Source of the DNA: an uncultured Bacilli bacterium
GTDB taxonomy: Bacteria > Bacillota_I > Bacilli_A > RF39 > UBA660
Direction of reading: 5' to 3'
Length of the DNA: 19,797 nt
NCBI GenBank assembly: GCA_947627405.1
Contig: CANQVY010000008.1
Span: 1-19,797, forward strand
Below, one piece after another: positions 14,432 through 19,797 of the stretch; positions within the stretch are counted from its first letter, which is position 1, and each line of letters starts with the position of its first letter. The translations under genes and the position numbers were made by a program. A model generated the notes under the pieces. That model searched no databases. It worked only from the letters and a program-made list of their open reading frames with translations, and was not told where the DNA came from.

Positions 14432-15235
14432 ATGTCAATTGCACGTATATATAATACAAAAGAGGCTATTTTGATAAAAGATTTAATGGTAACTTATAAC
14501 AATATGGTATTTGAATCGGATTCTTTTAAAGATAAATTTATAACATTTGAAGAATACTTATTATATACTTTAAAGTTATTAAATGATAGAAAAGTTTCGA
14601 AAGAAAGACAATTTAATATATTATATGAATACGAATTTTTAATGAATTTTCCATCTTATATGTTAGATAATATTTATGAAAAACAAGTAGATTTTGATTA
14701 TTTTTCTGTTGTAATGGGTGATAAAAGAGAAGAAGAATTATGTGCATTAAAAAAGAAAGAAAATGCTGTTCAAGTCGACGATTATATCGGTTCTTCTTCA
14801 GATGAATTAATAAAGAGAATTTATGCAATTGAAAAAAGTTTTTCTAAAGATAAAAATGTGAAAATCTTATTTGAAAAGATTAGGTATAATCGACTTCAAA
14901 AAGACGTTCGATTTTATGATTTATATTTTAAAAACTTAAATTTTGAACAAAAGAATCAATTAGATGAACTTTGGATAGAAGAGTATCACAATCATTTTAT
15001 GAGTGATCTTCATTTTGCACAGCCAAAGTGGTTAAATGCTGATGTTTTGAAAAGACTTATTCATGCTATTGAAAGGGGTAAACTTAGTGTTTTAGAATTA
15101 AATTATGATTTATATGATGATACAAAAAGTTTAAGTACGTTTATGGAAAATTCTAAACAAAAGCTAGATTGTGATTCGCAATCCCATGTAGCAACTAAGC
15201 AATTGATAAAGATATTAGGAGAGAAAAATTCCTAA
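14432..15235 (+). CDS. Unrecognised soluble protein, 267 aa
   Basis: I do not recognise this protein. It has 267 residues, no signal peptide or membrane helix, and is highly charged and rich in Tyr, Phe, Lys and Asp/Glu. It looks mostly helical: about 10-50, 55-72, 123-158 (KRIYAIEKSFSKDKNVKILF) and 170-216. A central acidic/Ser stretch (DDYIGSSSDE, 116-125) may be a linker between two helical halves. WIEEYHNHF (181-189) followed by FAQPKWLNADVLKRLIHAIE (195-214) is the most motif-like part and has no known match in my memory. The start is supported by AAAGGAAGTG (14417-14426). It has its own promoter directly after the spo0A terminator. The same frame stays open for 27 codons after its stop, so the C-terminus may be truncated. 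Its place beside spo0A is suggestive but not proof of a developmental role. Confidence 0.75.
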   Translation: MSIARIYNTKEAILIKDLMVTYNNMVFESDSFKDKFITFEEYLLYTLKLLNDRKVSKERQFNILYEYEFLMNFPSYMLDNIYEKQVDFDYFSVVMGDKREEELCALKKKENAVQVDDYIGSSSDELIKRIYAIEKSFSKDKNVKILFEKIRYNRLQKDVRFYDLYFKNLNFEQKNQLDELWIEEYHNHFMSDLHFAQPKWLNADVLKRLIHAIERGKLSVLELNYDLYDDTKSLSTFMENSKQKLDCDSQSHVATKQLIKILGEKNS

Positions 15236-15346
15236 AGTAAGAGTAATGAAAATTGGGTAAAATCGATTCATGAGAAAGATGCAGATGCCATTTTATATTT
15301 TAATTTGATATTTATCTAATTTTTTTTATGGATTTATTTACATTTA

Positions 15347-15375
15347 TTGACTTTTGATAAATAAAGAGATATACT
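15347..15375 (+). promoter_or_regulatory. Promoter of the ATPase-gpmI unit
   Basis: TTGACT (15347-15352), 17-nt spacer, TATACT (15370-15375): the best -35/-10 pair in the window. A second TATAAT lies at 15381-15386. The AAGGAG ribosome-binding site is at 15393-15398. Confidence 0.8.
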
Positions 15376-15408
15376 TTTCTTATAATTATAGTAAGGAGAA
15401 ATCAAAAT

Positions 15409-16677
15409 ATGGAACGAAAAATAAATTCTTTTTTACAAAGATGGAAAAAAGATAATGCAAGAAAACCATTGTTAATTTATGGAACAAAACAAATTGGAAA
15501 AACATATAGCGTATTGGAATTTGGGCGTAGTAGTTATAAGAATGTTGTTTATTTCAATAGTGAAAACTATAATGAATTAATCAAAGTATTTAAAACCGAA
15601 AATACAACGGATAAAATTATTTTTAAGCTTTCGTTATTATCTGGAGAAGAAATTAAAAAGGAAGGTACATTAATAGTAATTGATAATGTCAATAATAATG
15701 ATATTGTCAAAGGAATAAAAAAGTTTGGATTAGAAAATTCAGATTATCATATCATTATGATTACTTCTTTAAAAGCAAACTTAACAAGATTTAAAGGAGA
15801 GGAATTACAATTTAAGCAAATGTTTGCTTTAGATTTTGAAGAATATTTAATGGCAAAAGATAATGTACAATTAATTGATTTTATAAAAGATTCTTATAGG
15901 ACGAATAAACCTATGCCTTTTCACAGTGTTGCGCTTGATTTATATAATGAATATGTCATTACAGGAGGTATGCCGGAGGTTGTAAAAGCAAGCTTAGAGG
16001 GAGCTGATTTATTAACTTTAAAAGCCATTCAGAGTAAAATAAGAGATACATATTATAAAGATTTCTATCGTATGAAAAATTTAATCGATACTCCTAGAAG
16101 TGTGGAAGTTATGAATAGTGCTGTATACCAATTACAGAAAGAAAATAGAAAATTCCAATATGGGCTCATGGGCACTGGAAGTCGAGCAAAAGAGTACGAA
16201 TCGAGTATTAATTTCTTAAGCATCAACAACTTTTTATATAAAGTACATAAAGTAAGTGATATAAAATCTCCTCTTACAAGTTGTAAGGATAAAGATAGTT
16301 TTAAATTATATTTTAATGATACAGGCATATTATTTAATAGTTTAAATATAAGTCGAATGCGATTTTTAACTGATCAGAAGTATAAAAATTTAATTTATGA
16401 GAATGCTGTAGCTATTACTTTATCGCAACAAAATATGAATGTATTTTATTATCAATCGGAGGGAAAGAGCGGCTTAAGTTTTGTAATTCAAAATAAAACG
16501 GGAGGAATTGTTCCAATTGAACTTGTGAATAAAGATTTATCGAAATCAAAGTCATTAGGTATATTTATGAGAAAATACACGGTTTTGGAAGCTATTCGAG
16601 TTACTGAGGAAAATTTTAATAGTAAGAAAAATATTAAATACATTCCAATTTATGCTACGTTTTGTTTAGGAATGTAA
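15409..16677 (+). CDS. AAA_14/DUF4143-type ATPase with degenerate motifs
   Basis: This 422-residue protein has the layout of the AAA_14-DUF4143 ATPases. The P-loop GTKQIGKT (25-32, Lys31) is intact. Walker B reads LIVIDNVN (89-95; Asp92 kept), but Asn93 replaces the usual Glu of 'DE'. MITSLKANL (117-125) is the sensor-1 region, followed by MFALDFEEYLMA (138-149), a family hallmark. The DUF4143 part has YVITGGMPEVVKASLE (182-197) and YFNDTGIL (301-308). Near the C-terminus, GLSFVIQ (355-361) and IELVN (370-374) stand where relatives have an 'ID..I' Asp and 'IEVK'; Asp is replaced by Ser357 and Lys by Val373. The family's role is poorly known. This copy likely binds ATP, but hydrolysis and any nuclease-like function are doubtful. 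gpmI starts 24 nt after its stop. Function is unknown. Confidence 0.82.
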   Translation: MERKINSFLQRWKKDNARKPLLIYGTKQIGKTYSVLEFGRSSYKNVVYFNSENYNELIKVFKTENTTDKIIFKLSLLSGEEIKKEGTLIVIDNVNNNDIVKGIKKFGLENSDYHIIMITSLKANLTRFKGEELQFKQMFALDFEEYLMAKDNVQLIDFIKDSYRTNKPMPFHSVALDLYNEYVITGGMPEVVKASLEGADLLTLKAIQSKIRDTYYKDFYRMKNLIDTPRSVEVMNSAVYQLQKENRKFQYGLMGTGSRAKEYESSINFLSINNFLYKVHKVSDIKSPLTSCKDKDSFKLYFNDTGILFNSLNISRMRFLTDQKYKNLIYENAVAITLSQQNMNVFYYQSEGKSGLSFVIQNKTGGIVPIELVNKDLSKSKSLGIFMRKYTVLEAIRVTEENFNSKKNIKYIPIYATFCLGM

Positions 16678-16701
16678 ATGGATAAAGGAGATGATATAAT
16701 C

Positions 16702-18204
16702 ATGGGACCTCTGTTACTTATGATTTTAGATGGAGTAGGAATAAGAGATAAAGAATATGGAAATGCTTTTGTACAAGCCAATACTCCTAATTTTGATTTT
16801 TTGTTAGAACATTTTCCTAGTTGTAAAATAGAAGCTAGTGGTCAATTGGTAGGGCTTCCTAAAGGACAAATGGGAAATAGTGAAGTAGGACATATGAATA
16901 TCGGTGCTGGAAGAATTGTATACCAGCCACTTGAATTAATTAATAAAAGTATTGAAGAAAAAGATTTTTATAAAAATAAAGAGTTGTTAAATGTGATTCA
17001 TCATACTATAAAAAACAATAAAAAACTACATATTATGGGTTTAATTAGTGATGGTGGTGTACATTCTCATATTGATCATTTAATGGCTTTGTTAGATATG
17101 TGTAAGCAAAATCGTGTGGAAAAATTATATCTTCATTTGTTTACAGATGGAAGAGATGTATCTCCTACAAGTGCTTATAGCTATATTGAAAAAGTATTAA
17201 ACAAGTTAAAAGAAATCGGTTGTGGAACGATTGCTTCTATATCTGGTAGATATTATGCTATGGATAGAGACAATAATTACGATCGGATTCAAAAAGCCTA
17301 TGATGTTATTGTAAGAGGAGAAGGAAATACAGAAGAATCAATTAAAGATTATATTGAAAGAAGTTATAAAAATAATATAACTGATGAATTCCTTATCCCT
17401 GCTAAATTTGCTGAAGGGGCAAATGTAGAAGATGGAGACGGAATTGTAGTATTTAATTATCGACGAGATCGTTTAAGAGAATTATTTACAGCTATTACGA
17501 ATAAAGACTTTCAAGATATGCCGGTTATACGTTTTCATGATGTTAAAGTAGTGACGATGCTTCCTGTTTTAGATTCTGTAAAAGCTGCACATGCTTTTGA
17601 TGATCCTATTTTAAAAAATATATTAGGAGAATATTTATCCAAATGTGGCTTATCTCAACTAAGAATAGCAGAAACGGAAAAATATGCGCATGTTACATTT
17701 TTCTTTGATGGTGGAAAGGAGATCGATTATCCAAAAGAAAAGAAAATCTTAATTCCATCACCTAAAGTAGCTACTTATGATTTGAAACCAGAAATGAGTG
17801 CAAATGAAGTAACAGATGCTTTGCTACTAGAAATGCAGAATTTTGATGTGATTATTCTAAATTTTGCGAATGGTGACATGTTAGGACATACAGGCGTTTT
17901 AGAAGCTGCGAAACAAGGAATGGAAGTTGTTGATAAAAATATTGGAAAAATTTATAGTAAATTGTTAGAATTAAATGGAACGATGATTGTAACTGCTGAT
18001 CATGGAAATTGTGAAGAAATGTTAGATGAAAATGGCAATGTTCTAACAGCACATACTACGAATTTAGTCCGATTAATCATAACACGAGAAGGATTAAAAT
18101 TAAGAAATGGTAAATTAGGAGATATCGCTCCAACCATGCTTGATTTATTAAATTTAGAAATTCCTAAAGAAATGACAGGAAATAGTTTGTTGATTCATAG
18201 ATAG
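16702..18204 (+). CDS. gpmI: 2,3-bisphosphoglycerate-independent phosphoglycerate mutase
   Basis: GpmI converts 3-phosphoglycerate to 2-phosphoglycerate using two metal ions (usually Mn2+) and a phosphoserine intermediate. The 500-residue product has LLMILDGVG (5-13, metal Asp10), catalytic Ser60 in QMGNSEVGHMNIGAGR, the loop FTDGRDVSP, and C-terminal metal ligands in DMLGHTG (Asp392, His396), TADHGN (Asp433, His434) and AHTT (His451). The start is ATG 16702: the near-perfect ribosome-binding site AAAGGAGATGAT (16684-16695) lies between it and an earlier in-frame ATG (16678) directly after the ATPase stop, so that ATG is rejected. It is co-transcribed with the ATPase and ends at its own terminator. 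It completes the set with pgk and tpiA but is separated from them by three genes. Confidence 0.96.
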   Translation: MGPLLLMILDGVGIRDKEYGNAFVQANTPNFDFLLEHFPSCKIEASGQLVGLPKGQMGNSEVGHMNIGAGRIVYQPLELINKSIEEKDFYKNKELLNVIHHTIKNNKKLHIMGLISDGGVHSHIDHLMALLDMCKQNRVEKLYLHLFTDGRDVSPTSAYSYIEKVLNKLKEIGCGTIASISGRYYAMDRDNNYDRIQKAYDVIVRGEGNTEESIKDYIERSYKNNITDEFLIPAKFAEGANVEDGDGIVVFNYRRDRLRELFTAITNKDFQDMPVIRFHDVKVVTMLPVLDSVKAAHAFDDPILKNILGEYLSKCGLSQLRIAETEKYAHVTFFFDGGKEIDYPKEKKILIPSPKVATYDLKPEMSANEVTDALLLEMQNFDVIILNFANGDMLGHTGVLEAAKQGMEVVDKNIGKIYSKLLELNGTMIVTADHGNCEEMLDENGNVLTAHTTNLVRLIITREGLKLRNGKLGDIAPTMLDLLNLEIPKEMTGNSLLIHR

Positions 18205-18223
18205 ATTTTTCTATCTTTTTTTT
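18199..18223 (+). terminator. Terminator of gpmI
   Basis: A perfect 7-bp stem, AGATAGA (18199-18205) with TCTATCT (18210-18216), has loop TTTT and a T tract to 18223. The gpmI stop TAG (18202-18204) is inside the left arm. Confidence 0.85.
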
Positions 18224-18232
18224 ATGATTTCG

Positions 18233-18261
18233 TTGATTTAATCAAACATATATTCTATAAT
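18233..18261 (+). promoter_or_regulatory. Promoter of dinB
   Basis: TTGATT (18233-18238), 17-nt spacer, perfect TATAAT (18256-18261). The dinB ATG is only 16 nt after the -10 and the GGGTGAT ribosome-binding site is at 18268-18274, so the leader is about 10 nt. No LexA/SOS-type inverted repeat was seen. Confidence 0.75.
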
Positions 18262-18277
18262 TGTATTGGGTGATTCT

Positions 18278-19495
18278 ATGGATAGGGTTATTTTTCATAT
18301 TGATGTTAATAATGCTTTTTTATCATGGACGGCTGTTGATTTATTGCATAAAGGGTATAAAAAGGATATTCGAAAATTTCCTTCTATTATTGGAGGAGAT
18401 GAAACAAAAAGACATGGGATTGTTTTAGCTAAAAGTCCAGTGGCAAAAAAGTATGGAATTAAGACCGCAGAAACCATTTATTTAGCTAAAAAGAAGTGTA
18501 AAAATCTAGAAGTTTATTCGCCCGATTACCAATTATATACTAAAATGAGTGAGCAATTATTTTCCTATTTAAAACAATTTTCTCCTAAAATGGAAATATT
18601 TTCAATTGATGAATGTTTTTTAGATATGAGTAATACTTCATATATTTATAAAGATCTAGAACAGTTGGCTCATCAAATCAAAGATTATATTAAAAATCAT
18701 TTTGGATTTACTGTAAATATTGGAATTGGAAATAACAAATTGTGTGCAAAAATGGCTAGTGATTTTGAGAAACCAGATAAGGTGCATACTTTATATCAAG
18801 AAGAAATTGAGAAAAAAATGTGGCCCTTAGATGTAGGTAATTTGTTTATGATCGGAAAAAGTTCTGAAATCAAATTAAAAGAGCTTGGAATTAAAACAAT
18901 AGAGGATTTAGCTCATGCAAATGTAGACCAGTTAAAAAAATATTTTAAAACAAATGCAACCCTTATGATCCAACATGCAAATGGTCTCGATAATAGTGAT
19001 GTTACAGCTGGAAAATATCAAACAAAAAATAAGAATATAAGTGTATCTAAAACATTACCGCATGATACAGTAGACTTGGAAGAAATAAAAAAGATTTTGT
19101 TACAAGAAGCAGAAGAGATAGGAAGAAGTCTAAGAAAGCAACAAGAATATGCTAAAACGATTGCTATAACCATTCGAAACAAGGATTTTTTTGATTATTC
19201 CCATCAAATAAAATTAAAAAATCAAACGAATGAGACTAAGGTAATATATGATGTGGCATTTGATTTATTTCTAAAAACTTGGAAAAAAGATTATATAAGA
19301 AATATAGGGATAAGATTAAGTGATTTTGTAGAAGATAATCATTATCAAATGAATCTTTTTGAAAGTGAAAAACAAATACAAAAGAAACCCATTGATTCTG
19401 CACTCGATAAAATTAAAGATAAGTATGGATATGATAGTATAATTCCTGCGAGTTTATTAACAAGTTCTGTGGATAAAAGTAAAAAAGCAAATTAA
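18278..19495 (+). CDS. dinB: Y-family DNA polymerase (DinB/Pol IV type)
   Basis: This is a translesion DNA polymerase that copies damaged templates at low fidelity. The 406-codon frame opens with FHIDVNNAFLSW: catalytic Asp9 and steric-gate Phe14. The palm continues with GGDETKRHGIVLAKSP and KKYGIKTAE, the YSPDYQLY segment, and FSIDECFLD carrying Asp111/Glu112. The HhH-like region and little finger follow, and QMNLF (357-361) fits a beta-clamp-binding QxxLF motif. The start is ATG 18278, as GGGTGAT lies 3 nt upstream; an in-frame TTG at 18266 overlaps that site and is rejected. The 'DVNNAFLSW' version is that of a Firmicutes subgroup rather than classical E. coli DinB, so the symbol is by family. 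It is monocistronic with its own promoter. Confidence 0.92.
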   Translation: MDRVIFHIDVNNAFLSWTAVDLLHKGYKKDIRKFPSIIGGDETKRHGIVLAKSPVAKKYGIKTAETIYLAKKKCKNLEVYSPDYQLYTKMSEQLFSYLKQFSPKMEIFSIDECFLDMSNTSYIYKDLEQLAHQIKDYIKNHFGFTVNIGIGNNKLCAKMASDFEKPDKVHTLYQEEIEKKMWPLDVGNLFMIGKSSEIKLKELGIKTIEDLAHANVDQLKKYFKTNATLMIQHANGLDNSDVTAGKYQTKNKNISVSKTLPHDTVDLEEIKKILLQEAEEIGRSLRKQQEYAKTIAITIRNKDFFDYSHQIKLKNQTNETKVIYDVAFDLFLKTWKKDYIRNIGIRLSDFVEDNHYQMNLFESEKQIQKKPIDSALDKIKDKYGYDSIIPASLLTSSVDKSKKAN

Positions 19496-19512
19496 TTTAA
19501 AAATTTTTAAAT
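19495..19512. other. Perfect AT-only palindrome after dinB
   Basis: ATTTAAAAATTTTTAAAT is an 18-bp perfect palindrome beginning at the last base of the dinB stop. There is no T tract after it, so it is at best a weak terminator. Confidence 0.4.
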
Positions 19513-19797
19513 AATTACAAAAAGTGCTCTATTGATTTATACTATCTGTTTTATATAGTTATAATTTAAGCATCTTTTGGTTATAAAACAATATTTTTTG
19601 AATGATGTTGCTATTTGGCATACAAAAAATAAGTTGTAGAATTAATATTGCTTTCAGCCGGACTGGTTAGATCTGAAATTTATTATGTTCCAGTTAACCC
19701 AAATAAAACAATACTCTTAATGAGTTATTGTTGAGTTATAATACATATGTCACACAAGATAAATAAAAAAAGATACCATCTGGTATAATTAAGTTGA
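19496..19797. other. Non-coding tail downstream of dinB
   Basis: No convincing gene is present; all frames are broken into pieces of about 20 codons. Structure seen: a more GC-rich patch at 19650-19700 with complementary segments, a bulged 10-bp hairpin (19707-19716 with 19722-19732), and an extended -10 (19781-19789) for a gene beyond the window. It may hold a non-coding RNA or the leader of the next gene. Confidence 0.4.
19773..19789 (+). promoter_or_regulatory. Extended -10 overlapped by an inverted repeat
   Basis: TGGTATAAT (19781-19789) is a perfect extended -10. Its first part forms the right arm of the dyad ATACCA-TC-TGGTAT (19773-19786), which could be an operator. The gene it drives lies beyond the window. 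Confidence 0.45.

Noticed and set aside
16692..16700. TGATATAAT, an extended -10 look-alike before gpmI
   Set aside because: It ends 2 nt before the gpmI ATG, so a transcript from it would start inside the gene; the bases are better explained by the AAAGGAGATGAT ribosome-binding site.
19602..19670. 22-codon open frame in the tail after dinB
   Set aside because: It has no ribosome-binding site, no promoter and no protein-like composition.
1..19797. CRISPR arrays, insertion sequences, tRNA or rRNA genes, prophage or restriction/defence genes
   Set aside because: I looked on both strands and saw no regularly spaced repeats, transposase motifs, tRNA cloverleaf signatures or defence-family proteins.

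Overview
The window comes from a very AT-rich, Gram-positive-type bacterium. It carries Spo0A, and its gene blocks (secG-rnr-smpB; pgk...tpiA...gpmI) match Bacillota. All full-length genes read with the standard code (TGG for Trp, TGA as stop), which argues against a Mycoplasma-type code. I infer an uncultured, fairly streamlined member of the Bacilli, possibly from a gut lineage near the RF39/RFN20-type groups; this cannot be proven from 20 kb. All convincing genes are on the + strand.

Layout. (1) 1-1553: a lone gene for a protein with a transglutaminase-like Cys-His-Asp pattern, then a gene-poor gap of about 370 bp. (2) 1554-4412: secG, rnr and smpB, the classic Firmicutes export/RNA-quality-control block. 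No ssrA follows; instead there is (3) 4538-9301, a 1587-residue membrane-anchored alpha-2-macroglobulin-like protein without a recognisable CxEQ thioester. (4) 9381-13516: a tight operon in which pgk and tpiA flank a flippase-like (UPF0104) membrane protein and a GT4 glycosyltransferase, joined by 4-nt overlaps. (5) 13613-14386: spo0A, with an exact Spo0A-box sequence in its upstream region. (6) 14432-15235: an unrecognised soluble 267-residue protein, with an in-frame open tail after its stop. (7) 15409-18204: an AAA/DUF4143-type ATPase with degenerate active-site positions, followed closely by gpmI. (8) 18278-19495: a Y-family DNA polymerase. (9) 19496-19797: a non-coding tail with possible RNA structure and a promoter for the next gene.

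How it works together. Pgk, TpiA and GpmI are three steps of lower glycolysis. The two genes between pgk and tpiA probably make or handle membrane glycolipid, so the operon links carbon flux to envelope lipid synthesis. SecG belongs to the Sec translocase; RNase R and SmpB belong to RNA turnover and trans-translation. Spo0A implies a stationary-phase or sporulation programme.

Regulation visible in the sequence. Intergenic regions are very compact: small hairpin terminators, several with the stop codon inside the stem, abut the next promoter. For rnr, pgk and dinB the -10 box lies only 15-16 nt from the ATG and the ribosome-binding site is GGTGA(T), the downstream part of the extended Shine-Dalgarno, so their leaders must be about 10 nt long. 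Several true starts lie downstream of the longest open frame (secG, rnr, UPF0104, spo0A, gpmI, dinB).
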